From the NCBI GenBank assembly GCA_035483795.1, contig DATHPP010000016.1, positions 1-26,653 on the forward strand: a DNA stretch of 26,653 nt, written 5' to 3'. This document shows positions 14,178 to 25,544 of the stretch, piece by piece. The DNA is from DASXMX01 sp035483795 (GTDB lineage: Bacteria > Planctomycetota > Phycisphaerae > Tepidisphaerales > Tepidisphaeraceae). Within the stretch, counting starts at the first letter, position 1. The number at the start of each line of letters is the position of its first letter. The notes under the pieces are model-generated. The model was not told the origin of the DNA. It saw nothing but the letters and a program-made list of their open reading frames with translations, and did no database searches. A program made the position numbers and the translations under genes.

Positions 14178-15578
14178 TCATTTCCACGGGCCGATCGGCA
14201 CCGGTACAAACTGCTTCACGAGGTTGCCGGTCTTGGCGTCGAAGAGGCGGACGGCGCCGTCGTAGCCGGCGACCGCCAGTCGCGCGGCGCTGGGCTGATA
14301 GACGATCGAATAGATGGGGCCCTGAATACCGGAGAGGGTGAGGATTGCCTTGTCGGGGTCGGCGGCGCTGTAGGTTCGCGCTTCGCCCATGCTCCCGAGG
14401 GCGACGGTGCTGCCGTCGGGGCTGAAGGCGACGGCGGTCACCGGGCCGGGCTGCTGGGGGAAGGTCACGAGCAGATTCGTGTCGTTGCGGCCGGCGGTGC
14501 GCTTCTGGTTGTCGGAGATCTGATAGAGCCGGGCGTTGCCCAGCTCGCCGCCGTAGAGAATTTGTTCCTCTTTGGGGTGGATCGCCAGGCAGATACAGCC
14601 TTCCAGCGGATTGTTGATGTCGTCGACGAAGCGGCCGCTCTCCAGGTCGATCAGCTTCATCGCGCGGTCGCGGCCGGCGGAGACGAGCTGCTTGCCGTCA
14701 TGCGTGAACTGCGTCGCCAGCACCCAGTCGGCGTGGGCCTTGAAGTCGAGCATCTCCTTGCCGTCGGCGAGGTTGATGCGATGGACGATTTTGTCGGCGC
14801 CGCCGAACGCGACGCTTTTGCCGTCGGGCGCGAAGCTGATGCCGTAAAGCTCGTCGGTGGAGATGTCGAAGGTCTTGGTTGCGCGGCGCGTGGCGACGTC
14901 CCAGATCTGGACCTGGCCGAACTCGGCGGGCGAGCCGCCGCACGCGGCAAGCTGTTTGCCGTCGGAGGAAAAGGCGAGGGCTTCGATCCGCGGGCTTTCG
15001 CCGATCAATCGGGCGATGATTGCAGAGCCGTCGGCCTTGTGCAGCAGGATTTCGTGGTAGCCGCTCACGGCCAGAATCGAGCCATCCGGAGAGAACGCCA
15101 TGGCGGAAATGACCGGCGGCACCGCGTACACGGGCGTCTGCACCACCGTCGTCCCCGCGGCGGGCGTGTCGTCCTTCGCGCCCTGGCTGATCCACCGCTC
15201 GATCAGCGACACCTGCTCCTTTTTCAATGGGTCGCCATCTTTTGGCATGTCCGGGTCGGAGCCGCTGATCATCTCGACCAGCTTGCTCTTGTCCGGCGCG
15301 CCGGCGGCGATCGTGGAGCCGTGCTTGCCGCCCTTCATCAGGCTGGCGAAGCTGGTCATGTCCAGCTCCCCCTTGTTCTTCTCCGGCTTGTGGCAGGCGT
15401 TGCAGTTGGAGTTGAGGATCGGGCGGATGTCGCGGAAGTAGCTGATGGGCTTATCCTGCGCGAAGCAGAGGGCTGGCAGTGAAAGCAGGAGGACCAAGGC
15501 ACGGGGTGCCCCGTGACACGGGTTTTTAACCCGTGCTGGCGGCATGCCGGCCAAGAAGAGTTTGCAAGGGGTGGTCAT
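14178..15578 (-). CDS. Planctomycete cytochrome c-WD40 protein
   Basis: Predicted exported heme protein of 466 residues. A signal peptide with core LVLLLSLPALCFA ends near residue 40. The cytochrome c domain (about 45-135, PSCyt1-like) has CNACH (59-63) as the heme site and a candidate distal Met in DPDMPKDG (M111). Seven WD40-like blades follow (e.g. AFSPDGSILAVSG, FTHDGKQLVSAGRDRAM, YQPSAARLAVAGYDGAV), making a complete beta-propeller. I choose ATG 15578, which has GGAGGT about 12 bp upstream; ATG 15545 is an alternative without a Shine-Dalgarno sequence. Odd: the signal peptide n-region (ARVKNPCHG) is encoded by one arm of the inverted repeat at 15514-15619, and the other arm abuts the ribosome binding site. 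It is the last gene of the DUF1549/DUF1501 run. Confidence 0.85.
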   Translation of the reverse strand: MTTPCKLFLAGMPPARVKNPCHGAPRALVLLLSLPALCFAQDKPISYFRDIRPILNSNCNACHKPEKNKGELDMTSFASLMKGGKHGSTIAAGAPDKSKLVEMISGSDPDMPKDGDPLKKEQVSLIERWISQGAKDDTPAAGTTVVQTPVYAVPPVISAMAFSPDGSILAVSGYHEILLHKADGSAIIARLIGESPRIEALAFSSDGKQLAACGGSPAEFGQVQIWDVATRRATKTFDISTDELYGISFAPDGKSVAFGGADKIVHRINLADGKEMLDFKAHADWVLATQFTHDGKQLVSAGRDRAMKLIDLESGRFVDDINNPLEGCICLAIHPKEEQILYGGELGNARLYQISDNQKRTAGRNDTNLLVTFPQQPGPVTAVAFSPDGSTVALGSMGEARTYSAADPDKAILTLSGIQGPIYSIVYQPSAARLAVAGYDGAVRLFDAKTGNLVKQFVPVPIGPWK

Positions 15579-15619
15579 CGCTGCGGAACACCTCCGGCAC
15601 GGGTTGAAAACCCGTGTCA
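15514..15619. repeat. Inverted pair of CACGGGTT palindromes spanning a gene start
   Basis: Palindromic arms 15514-15539 and 15594-15619 (26 bp each, inverted to one another with two differences) and a 54-bp spacer form a REPIN-like unit. The spacer contains the start codon of the cytochrome c-WD40 gene at 15578 and one arm lies within its coding sequence. Confidence 0.93.
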
Positions 15620-15628
15620 CGTGAAACA

Positions 15629-18600
15629 TCAGTTCTGGATCGTCAGCCCGAACGCGGGGCTGTACTCGGTGATTGTTTCGTCACCCATCTTTGTCTGGGC
15701 CTTGAGCACGACCATCCTTGTCGCCAGATCGGCGGTGCGGTCGGGCAGGAGCGTCAGCAGGCCGAACTCCTGACCGGATGCGAGCGTCATCGGCTGGATC
15801 TTGATTTGCTTTGCGATGGACGGAGGGCTGGCCGCCGTGGGGTCGGAGACGAATCCTTCCAGCGTCAGCGACACGTCGCCCTTGAAGCCGTCGCGTCGCG
15901 TGATCAATACCGGAATCGAGGCGGCCTGGTTTCTTCGCATCGCTACCGGAACGGCTGGCAGCGCCGCACGAAGCTCGGCAAGCCGCTGGCGCACCGGATC
16001 GAGCGAGATGGCGATCGAGCGGAAGTATTCAGCCAGTTGACGTTTCTGCGCGGCCGAGCGCATGGGCGGCGCGACCGCGAGCAGGGCGGTGATGTTGGCC
16101 GGCAAGCGTCCGGCGGTGTCAGGATCTGGACTGGTCGTCGCCCAGAGGCGGAAGCGGCCGATCGTGCGGCCCGAGAGCTTCGCCGAAAGCTGTTCGAGGG
16201 CGACGTCGAGCGAATCCCCTCTGATCGGTTTGTCGGGGTAGAAGGTGATTTCCGCCGGGAGACCGGAGCCGGGCCCGGCGGACCAGCCGGCAGTGTTGGG
16301 CGACAGCAAAGCCGACACCGGGAAATCCTTCTGCTCTCGCGTTGCCCGGACGCTTCTGAAAACAACCTCGATTGAGTCTTTTCCATCCTTCGTGCGAGCG
16401 GTGACGTGAAACCCTGTCAACACAAAGCTTCCGTCCTCGGCCCGACCGGGGCCGTTGGCAGGCAGGCGCGAGTCGGGGAGAAGCTCGAGACGCAGCGCCG
16501 TGATTCCCTTAAGTGGCGTCGCAGCGGTCAAACGGTACACGTCAGTTCCCGTGTTCGCATTGCTCGCGAAGATTGAGCCATCGGCTTCGCGCGAGAGCCC
16601 TGAGTTGGTGGTGAGATTCAGCACCGACCAACCCGCGCCGCCGGCGATCTGCTGCTCCCAGGCGGATTGCTCGGCTTCGAGGGGCGGGCTGGTCGTCGTC
16701 AAAGCCACTTGCAGCCGTCGCATCTCGGCATAAGGCGCGATGAATTGCCGCAGCGCTTCCAATCGACGCCGCGTTTCGATGAGCTGCGGATCGATGCCTC
16801 GATAGTATCGTGCGATTCGGGATTTCTGGGAATCGCTCCGCTGGTCCGGCGGGGTCATCGCGATACTCAATACTTCTTCCGGTACATCCGCGACATCGCC
16901 GATGACCGAAGCCGGCGCATCGCTGACCGAAATGCGAAAGCGGCCGATACTGTGCTGCGGGAACTGCGAGACCTGGTGGAGTACGAAGGTCAGAACAGTG
17001 TTGCCAGAGAGGTCGAGCGCTGATGCGAGCCGGAAGATGGCGGTGTGATCGCGGCCTTCCTGGTTGTCGATGGCCCAGCCGGTCTCAGTGTTGCCGTCGA
17101 TCGCGGCGGCGACAGGGAATTGCGGCTGGGAGAAATCCGCCGTCGCGTTCTGCAACATGACCGGCTGCTTTGGACCGTTGTCCTTGGAGGCGAATGCGTT
17201 GAACTCGCTGAGCACGAAGTTGCCGTTGGGCGCGGCGCCAGGGCCGCGGGCGGGGAGACGATCGTCGGCAATCGCTTCGAGGCGGATTGCGGTGACGTTC
17301 TTGAGCTTCGGGTGTGTGACGATGGTGTATTCGTCCTGTGCCGGGGAGGGCCCGTACGCCAGAACTGAAGAATCGGATTGACGAAGCAGTCGGGTGCCTT
17401 TGCTTGATTCAACCGAAGCCGCCTCCAGGCGCGTCCAAACTGGACGCTTCGGCAGCTTCTTTTCCCATTCGGCCTGGGCGGCATCGAGTTTCGGATCGGG
17501 ACTTCGAAGCGATCTTGTCAGCGTCTGAATCTGATCGCTGACTTGGTCGATCCGCTGGAGCGACAGTGAGGCGATCGTCTCGACGTTAATCGGCGCCGGA
17601 TCGAGAACGGTCAGGTATGCGCCGCCGGGTGTCTGACCTTCGGCTTCGTGCGCGACGGTCACGGCGCCGACAGGCGCCTGCGCTCGTAGCCGGATGGGTG
17701 CGGTGCCGAGCTTCGCTTGTGAACTGGCCGATAGCGTGATCCAGCCGCTTGCGTTGTCCGCGAGCGTCAGCGGCCCGGCGGTGACTCCCGAGGGGAGCTG
17801 GTCGACAACAAGGTTAATATCGCCGCGAAAACCGTTGCGGCGTCGCACGTCGAGCCAGAGAGCGACGTTGCCGCCGCGATGCAGCCGGAGCGTGTCCGGC
17901 ATGAAGCGGACGGAGAAATCCTGCCGCAGCGCCTGGCCCGGCTCGATCTTGAGCCGATACCAGTAGCCCGGCCCGCCCGAGTATCCCAGGTCGCGCACCG
18001 ACGCCAGATAATTGCCCGCGGCAAGCTCGCGCATGACGCGGGCATCCGCATCGGGAGTGCCATCATTGCTTTCGATGACTTCGCCCTTGTCGTTCCGCAA
18101 TTCCAGCAGCGGCGCCACCGGCGATCCGTACCGCCCGGCCAGGACTTCCACGCTCACCGTCTGCTTGTAAGGCAGGTGAAACCGGAAGAAATCCTCGTCG
18201 GCAGGGGCATCGAGATTGGCGCTGATCTCGCAGGGAATGGTGACGACGTTCGCCTCCGCGGGAGCATTGTTGGGCTCGGCCTCGACGACCTGCGGCAGCT
18301 CGGTCACCTCGAACGGGATTTCATTGGTGACGCCCAGGGGCGTATGCGCCCGAACCATCACGCGGCCGGGCGAAGTGCTCGTCAGATCGATCGTGACCGG
18401 TTCGGCATCCTGAAAGTTGTGACCGACCGGGCGGGCCTTGATTACCGCGCCCGGCGCCCCGCTGCCCGGAAGCACGCCTTCGAGATACGGCACATGCCCG
18501 GCGGTGATCCGGTAGCCGAACGAAGGCCCGCCGCGATAGCGCAAGTCGCGGACGCGAAGCACGTAAGTGCCATCGCTGGGAGGATCGAACACGAGCAGCG

Positions 18601-19180
18601 GGTCGCGGCCGTGATGCTCAATCGCGCAGCGCATTTCGCGGCCGTTGTCACTGTGGATCGTCGCGAGCGCTTCGAGCGATGAGCCGAGTCGGGCGGCATG
18701 AATGTCGAAGATCAGTTGCTCGCCGCGGGTGCCGTGGAATTTGAACGTGTGAGCGGAGCCCGGCGTGTCGATGACGCCGGTGAGCGTCGCCGGCAGGGAG
18801 ATTCCCACGGATTCAAGGAGCGGCGTCCTGGCGGCCACCTCGTACTGGCTGACGAAAACCGGGACGGGCGGCGTCACACCCGCCGGACCGAGCAGACGAA
18901 GCACGCGCTCGCCCGGCTCGGCGGTGGACGGCGCGACAATTCGCAGCACCAGCGAATCATCCGCGGGCTTGTCGGGGCGGACGATTGTTGCGGTCAGACC
19001 GTGGGTGTCGATCGCTGCGATGCTCGCGAGGTGACGTCCACGCAACGTCACATCGATCGATTGCCCGGCTTTGATCGCGATCGGAGCAACCGGATCGAGC
19101 GCCGGCGCAGGCTGCACCGTCGCCGCCGACGCCAGGGCGGCGCATGCCAACCACAACAACAAACCGATTCGACATCTCAC
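15629..19180 (-). CDS. Large exported protein with PPC-like and duplicated F5/8-like domains
   Basis: An 1183-residue protein with a signal peptide (RIGLLLWLACAALASA). After an Ig/IPT-like start (about 25-110) come two PPC-like beta domains (about 120-230, ending DGTYVLRVRDL; about 300-410, starting EAEPNN and ending NYLASVRDLGY). Two related C-terminal repeats (about 580-760 and 849-1020) share a pattern starting at a Trp and including RLEAIADDRLPARGPG / RLELLPDSRLPANGPG followed by FVLSEF / FVLTGF. In planctomycetes such F5/8-like units are often fused to DUF1549/DUF1553 proteins; here they are separate. The GTG start overlaps the stop of the DUF1501 gene by 4 bp (GTGA), so translation is coupled. 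No catalytic site is seen; a carbohydrate or surface binding role in the periplasm is inference. Confidence 0.85.
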   Translation of the reverse strand: MRCRIGLLLWLACAALASAATVQPAPALDPVAPIAIKAGQSIDVTLRGRHLASIAAIDTHGLTATIVRPDKPADDSLVLRIVAPSTAEPGERVLRLLGPAGVTPPVPVFVSQYEVAARTPLLESVGISLPATLTGVIDTPGSAHTFKFHGTRGEQLIFDIHAARLGSSLEALATIHSDNGREMRCAIEHHGRDPLLVFDPPSDGTYVLRVRDLRYRGGPSFGYRITAGHVPYLEGVLPGSGAPGAVIKARPVGHNFQDAEPVTIDLTSTSPGRVMVRAHTPLGVTNEIPFEVTELPQVVEAEPNNAPAEANVVTIPCEISANLDAPADEDFFRFHLPYKQTVSVEVLAGRYGSPVAPLLELRNDKGEVIESNDGTPDADARVMRELAAGNYLASVRDLGYSGGPGYWYRLKIEPGQALRQDFSVRFMPDTLRLHRGGNVALWLDVRRRNGFRGDINLVVDQLPSGVTAGPLTLADNASGWITLSASSQAKLGTAPIRLRAQAPVGAVTVAHEAEGQTPGGAYLTVLDPAPINVETIASLSLQRIDQVSDQIQTLTRSLRSPDPKLDAAQAEWEKKLPKRPVWTRLEAASVESSKGTRLLRQSDSSVLAYGPSPAQDEYTIVTHPKLKNVTAIRLEAIADDRLPARGPGAAPNGNFVLSEFNAFASKDNGPKQPVMLQNATADFSQPQFPVAAAIDGNTETGWAIDNQEGRDHTAIFRLASALDLSGNTVLTFVLHQVSQFPQHSIGRFRISVSDAPASVIGDVADVPEEVLSIAMTPPDQRSDSQKSRIARYYRGIDPQLIETRRRLEALRQFIAPYAEMRRLQVALTTTSPPLEAEQSAWEQQIAGGAGWSVLNLTTNSGLSREADGSIFASNANTGTDVYRLTAATPLKGITALRLELLPDSRLPANGPGRAEDGSFVLTGFHVTARTKDGKDSIEVVFRSVRATREQKDFPVSALLSPNTAGWSAGPGSGLPAEITFYPDKPIRGDSLDVALEQLSAKLSGRTIGRFRLWATTSPDPDTAGRLPANITALLAVAPPMRSAAQKRQLAEYFRSIAISLDPVRQRLAELRAALPAVPVAMRRNQAASIPVLITRRDGFKGDVSLTLEGFVSDPTAASPPSIAKQIKIQPMTLASGQEFGLLTLLPDRTADLATRMVVLKAQTKMGDETITEYSPAFGLTIQN

Positions 19181-20622
19181 GAGAACAACCCCAGGACCGG
19201 CTGCGCCTGCACCAGCTCACGCGGCTGGCCCAGCGCGTTGTTCACCATCGTGCCCGGATCGATGCCCATTGCGTGATAGACCGTCGCCAGCAGCTCGATC
19301 GGATGCACCGGATTGTCTGCGGGGCTGGAGCCGGTCTTGTCGCTCTTGCCGTACACCGCGCCGCGGCCGATGCCGGCGCCGGCGATCAGGCCCGTGTAGC
19401 AATAGGGCCAGTGATCGCGGCCGTCGGGGCCGTTGGTGTTGCCCGAGGTCGACACGCCCATCTTGGGGCTACGGCCGAATTCGCCAATCGCGAGCACGAT
19501 GGTTTCCTTGAGCAGTCCGCGCGAATCCATGTCGGCCAAAAGGGCCGGCAGGGCGCTGTCCAGCTTGGGGCAGTGCAGGTTGCGCAGCGGGCCGAAGTTG
19601 GCGGCGTGCGTGTCCCAGGCGTCGACCAGCGGATTTCCGTTGGCCACCGCCGGCCAGTTCACCTGCACCACGCGCGTGCCGGCTTCGATCAGCCGCCGGG
19701 CCAGCAGCAGCGATTGCCCGAAGGTATGGCGGCCGTAGCCGTCGCGCATTTGCGGTTTTTCCTCATCAAGGTTGAACGCGTTTCGGGCGCGACCCGAGAT
19801 GACCAGCTCGAGTGCTTTGCGATCGTAGGAATCTAATGCATATTCGGAGACGGCCTTCTCGATCTCCGGCATCTGCGAATCCACTTTTTTGAGGAGCGAC
19901 GCCCGCCGTTGCATGCGGGCCTGGTCGATGCCCTCCCGCAGCGAGAGGTCGTCGGTGCTGAATTTCGTGTTGGGGTCCTGATACATGTAGTAGGGGTCGT
20001 ATGCGGCCCCAAGGAAACCGGCGGTGCCGCCCTTGCCGATGACCCCGGATTCCTGGAGCGGCCGCGGCAGCATCACAAATGGCAGCATCGGGCCCTCGGG
20101 AGGAAGAATCCGGCCGATCTCCGAGCCGATGCACGGGTAATCGCTGCGGTTAGGCGGCTCGAGCTGCCCCGAAGGCGAAACCTTGTCCGGTGTATAGCCG
20201 GTCATCATCTGATAGATCGCGGCGGTGTGGTTGAAGAGGCCGGCCGGCGTGTAGCTGACCGACCGCACCAGCGTCGCCTTGTCCAGCACCTTCGCCAGGT
20301 TCGGCATCACCTCGCTGACCTGCACGCCCGGGATCCTGGTCGGGATCGGCTGGAACTGGCCGCGAATGTTGTCGGGGGCATCCGGCTTGGGGTCCCATAT
20401 GTCCAGATGACTGGGGCCGCCCTGAAGGAAGATGAAGATGAAGTTCTTGGCCGAGCCAAACCCGGCGCGTTTCTTGCCCTGCGGCGCGGACTGCCCGCGG
20501 GCTTCGAGGGCGAGCAGATTGGAAAGCGAGAGGCCAAGCAGGCCGGCGCCGCCGACGCGCAACAATTCTCGGCGGCTGATCCCGTCACATGTCGCGCCAG
20601 GTTGTCCGGGGATGGATAGCAT
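19177..20622 (-). CDS. DUF1501 protein, Tat-exported
   Basis: A 481-residue protein of the DUF1501 family (alkaline phosphatase/sulfatase-like superfamily, activity not established). The twin-arginine signal is SRRELLRVGGAGLLGLSL (16-33). Family motifs: FLQGGPSHLDIWDPKP (65-80), YTPAGLFNHTAAIYQMMTG (about 123-141), WDTHAANFG (about 363-371), GEFGRSPK (about 404-411) and GRDHWPYCY (about 424-432). ATG 20622 has AAGGAG at good spacing. It is preceded by the DUF1549/DUF1553 gene with a 155-bp gap filled by an inverted repeat, and overlaps the next gene. Such pairs are typical of planctomycetes and are thought to act together in the periplasm, but the substrate is unknown. Confidence 0.93.
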   Translation of the reverse strand: MLSIPGQPGATCDGISRRELLRVGGAGLLGLSLSNLLALEARGQSAPQGKKRAGFGSAKNFIFIFLQGGPSHLDIWDPKPDAPDNIRGQFQPIPTRIPGVQVSEVMPNLAKVLDKATLVRSVSYTPAGLFNHTAAIYQMMTGYTPDKVSPSGQLEPPNRSDYPCIGSEIGRILPPEGPMLPFVMLPRPLQESGVIGKGGTAGFLGAAYDPYYMYQDPNTKFSTDDLSLREGIDQARMQRRASLLKKVDSQMPEIEKAVSEYALDSYDRKALELVISGRARNAFNLDEEKPQMRDGYGRHTFGQSLLLARRLIEAGTRVVQVNWPAVANGNPLVDAWDTHAANFGPLRNLHCPKLDSALPALLADMDSRGLLKETIVLAIGEFGRSPKMGVSTSGNTNGPDGRDHWPYCYTGLIAGAGIGRGAVYGKSDKTGSSPADNPVHPIELLATVYHAMGIDPGTMVNNALGQPRELVQAQPVLGLFS

Positions 20623-20656
20623 CGTGCTCTCCTTGTTTGTCTGTGATCTGTTCCTG

Positions 20657-20761
20657 TGACACGGGTTTTTAACCCGTGCTGGCGATGCTCTATGGCGAAA
20701 ACCGCGAAATTTCAGTCATTCTGGTTTCCGAGCCGCTGGCACGGGTTAAAAACCCGTGTCA
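20657..20761. repeat. Inverted pair of CACGGGTT palindromes between DUF genes
   Basis: Palindromic arms 20657-20682 and 20736-20761 are inverted copies differing at one position, around a 53-bp spacer. The size and arm sequence match the unit at 15514-15619, but the spacer is unrelated. The unit ends 16 bp from the stop of the upstream gene. Confidence 0.95.
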
Positions 20762-20777
20762 CCGGGCAGCATCGTCG

Positions 20778-23273
20778 TCACCTGTTAAACAGGAACGCGG
20801 GACTGTTCATTAAAGCCCAAGCGAGGTCCTGGGCGGCTGCAACGCGGCCGGGGCCGGCACCTAGCTCGACAGATTCCAACTCCGCCTGCGTCGGCGGGCG
20901 GTTCAGAGTCATGTAGTACAGGTCTTCGATCACCTTCTGATTATCGCTCTCACGGGCTACCAACCGGGTGATTGCATTTTCAGGTGAATCGACGGCGTCG
21001 CTGATGAGATGTCCGTTGATCAGGTTCAATGCATGGGCGAGGCTCACGTTGCTCGTCCGCTCGCACTCGCAGGCGGTTTCGCGTTTGGGCCGGCCGAAAA
21101 GCTTGAGGAAGTCGTTGCCTTCGATCATCCCGTCGGCCAGTTCCTCGGGCCGCAGTCCTTCGGGCAGGCCGCCGACGCGGGCTTTGGTGCCGGTGGAAAT
21201 CGCAACCGCATTCATCATCTGCTCGGCCGAGAGCCGGCGCGGGATCGCGTGTGAGAAGTTGATCCGGTCGTCCTCGTTCCACTGGTTCGGGCGGAACGAC
21301 AGGTTGTAGGTGCGCGAACTGACGATCGTGCGGATCAGGTGCTGCACATCGAAGCCGCTTTTGACGAAGTCGTCCGTCAGGGCGTCGAGCAATTCCGGAT
21401 TGATCGGCGGATTGGAAGCGCGAATATCGTCCACCGGATCGATGATCCCGCGGCCGAAGAAGTAGCTCCAGACGCGGTTCACATACGACTTGGCGAAGAA
21501 CGGATTGCCCTTGTCGACGACCCAATCGGCCAGGGCATCCTCACGGACGCGAGGCTTTTTCCAGTCGGGATTCTGCCCGTAGGGAACTTTCGGTTCGACG
21601 ACGGCGTTGGTCTTGGGATTGGTGATTTCCCCGCCGCGGAAATTGTCGTAGACGATCTCCTCGCCCGGCCGCATCCCGGGCTTGAATTTGAGCCGGGCAA
21701 AGAACGCGTCGAGCTGGTAGTACTGGCTCATCGTCCACCGCTCGAAGGGGTGGTCGTGACATTTATTGCAACTGAAGCGGAAACCAAGAAACGTCTGGGT
21801 GACGTCTTCGCCGATCTTCCCCGTGTCGCGAAGCGTCCGCATGTAATTGACCGGCGGGTTGTCCAGGCTGCTTCCCTCGGCGGTGATCAGCGTGCGGACG
21901 AACTGATCGTACGGCATGTTCTGGGCGACGGCTTCGCGGATCCATTCGCGGAAGACCCAGACGCCGTCCTCGCCCAGCGTTTTGGAATTGCACTGAAGCA
22001 GGTCGGCCCATTTGTTGGACCAGAACTCGACGAAATCGCCGGAGCCCAGGAGTTTTTCGATCAGCTTCTGGCGTTTCTCGCGGCTTGGCGTCGGGTCTTC
22101 GACAAAAGCCTGGGCCTGGTGCGCGGTCGGGGTGAGGCCGGTGAGGTCGAGGTAGATTCGCCGGGCGAACTCGGCGTCCGCGCATTCATCCGACGGCAGG
22201 ATCTTCATCTTCTCGAGCTTGGCGTTGATGTGCTCGTCGACGAAGTTGTATTCCGGCATCGGCGTCCAGACGAAGCCGGTGCGGTCGCCCATGATGGAGA
22301 CGTTGGCGACGCCGTAATTGCCCTCGTAGCGGATGCCGATGGCGGCTTCGCCTCGGCGCATGCCGACGATCTCGCTGCCGACGACGCGGGCGGTGTCGGT
22401 GCTGTTGGAAGTAAGAACGGCGTCGCGAGTGACGTCGCGGGTTGCGCCGTCGGAGTAGTGAGCCATAACGACGAGCCGTTGTGTCCGGCCCGGCAGATCG
22501 AGCGCCACATCGTGCGGCAGCACTTCGAGCCGATCGGGACGCGCCGAAGCAGGGTCGGGATCGAATTTCGCGCCCTGCTCGATCCAGTGCAGGATGGTGT
22601 CGTATTGACGCGTTCCCTCGTGAATGACCAGGCCGCCTTCGTGCGGGGCCTGTGCGGTCGGCTTGAGAAGCATCAGGCTCTTTGCCGGCTCGACGCGGTT
22701 CACCCGCCGGCCCTGAAGCTCGTTCACCAGGACGTTGTAGTCGAATTGCGGGTCGTAGCCGCGGAGCGACAGCTTAAAGCCGTTCTTCCCCTTGGCGGCG
22801 CCGTGGCAGGTGCCGGCATTGCATCCCACGCTCGAGAGAATCGGCATGACGTCGCGAGTGAAGCGGACCGGCGGGTGATCGGCGTTCAGTACCCGCACCG
22901 GCAGCTTAACTTCCTTGCCTGCCGCCCGAACCGTCAACGTTCCCTCTCCCGCGGCCAGACCGGAGATAAAGCCGGTTGCATCCGCGACCGCGATCGGCGA
23001 GTCCTCCTGGAAGCTGGCCTGATAGCTCAAGTCAAATTTCGTTCCATCTTTTTTAACGCCCCAGACCAGAACCTGCCGGGCGTCCCTGGCATCGCCCAGA
23101 ACCAGGGAATCCGGCTCCAGTTGGATCGATACAAATTCCGGCAGAGGCGGCCGGGGCGGCGCCGGCTGAGATTGCTCAACCTTCTTTGCCCACGCGCTTT
23201 GCCCGAGCAGCAGAAGGGCGGTCAGGGACGACAGTATGATGTTCCGACTTACGGACATGCTCCATCCCATCAT
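20778..23273 (-). CDS. DUF1549/DUF1553 protein with Big_2-like domain and c-type heme-like motifs
   Basis: An 831-residue exported protein. A signal peptide (core IILSSLTALLLLGQSAWA) is followed by a Big_2/Ig-like domain (about 46-130), a planctomycete cytochrome-like segment with CNAGTCHG (151-158), a second Ig-like part (about 250-330), DUF1549 (about 345-540) containing SCNKCHDHPFERW (501-513), and DUF1553 (about 595-815) ending NSPAFLFNR. CNKCH is a standard c-type heme motif; CNAGTCH has four residues between the Cys and is usual in this family, so heme binding there is less sure. Several in-frame ATGs (23273, 23270, 23258) are possible. First gene of a minus-strand run with the DUF1501 gene, divergent from a second such pair. 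Confidence 0.92.
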   Translation of the reverse strand: MMGWSMSVSRNIILSSLTALLLLGQSAWAKKVEQSQPAPPRPPLPEFVSIQLEPDSLVLGDARDARQVLVWGVKKDGTKFDLSYQASFQEDSPIAVADATGFISGLAAGEGTLTVRAAGKEVKLPVRVLNADHPPVRFTRDVMPILSSVGCNAGTCHGAAKGKNGFKLSLRGYDPQFDYNVLVNELQGRRVNRVEPAKSLMLLKPTAQAPHEGGLVIHEGTRQYDTILHWIEQGAKFDPDPASARPDRLEVLPHDVALDLPGRTQRLVVMAHYSDGATRDVTRDAVLTSNSTDTARVVGSEIVGMRRGEAAIGIRYEGNYGVANVSIMGDRTGFVWTPMPEYNFVDEHINAKLEKMKILPSDECADAEFARRIYLDLTGLTPTAHQAQAFVEDPTPSREKRQKLIEKLLGSGDFVEFWSNKWADLLQCNSKTLGEDGVWVFREWIREAVAQNMPYDQFVRTLITAEGSSLDNPPVNYMRTLRDTGKIGEDVTQTFLGFRFSCNKCHDHPFERWTMSQYYQLDAFFARLKFKPGMRPGEEIVYDNFRGGEITNPKTNAVVEPKVPYGQNPDWKKPRVREDALADWVVDKGNPFFAKSYVNRVWSYFFGRGIIDPVDDIRASNPPINPELLDALTDDFVKSGFDVQHLIRTIVSSRTYNLSFRPNQWNEDDRINFSHAIPRRLSAEQMMNAVAISTGTKARVGGLPEGLRPEELADGMIEGNDFLKLFGRPKRETACECERTSNVSLAHALNLINGHLISDAVDSPENAITRLVARESDNQKVIEDLYYMTLNRPPTQAELESVELGAGPGRVAAAQDLAWALMNSPAFLFNR

Positions 23274-23411
23274 GTTGGTCCGTCAGAAAGAAGTGCTTCG
23301 TAACACAAGTTTACCACAAATAACGGGATGCGGGAGGTCCCCGAACCCTGCGTCCTTTGAAAGCTACCGGAATCCTTTCGACGCGTTGAGCCAATTAGCG
23401 TATTAGAATCC

Positions 23412-23463
23412 GGGAGGGCGAGGCTCCTGCCGAGCCGCGGCTCGCCCGGAGGCTCGCCCTCCC
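23412..23463. repeat. Inverted repeat, GGGAGGGCGAGGCTCC family, in the divergent intergenic region
   Basis: Two 26-bp arms (23412-23437 and 23438-23463) lie head to head with no spacer; the right arm has several differences. Same family as 8166-8240. It sits between the two divergent DUF1549/DUF1553 genes, 27 bp before the start of the plus-strand one, in the region that should hold both promoters. Confidence 0.9.
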
Positions 23464-23489
23464 AAGCGCGGAAATGGAGACCATCGGGC

Positions 23490-25540
<2,051 letters not shown>

Positions 25541-25544
<4 letters not shown>

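Noticed and set aside
20656..20916. Small plus-strand gene starting MTRVFNPCW
   Set aside because: It is made of the palindromic repeat pair and the antisense of the DUF1549/DUF1553 gene end.
21339..23303. 654-codon plus-strand frame opposite the DUF1549/DUF1553 gene
   Set aside because: Antisense shadow: the minus strand carries recognised domains and the plus frame has none.
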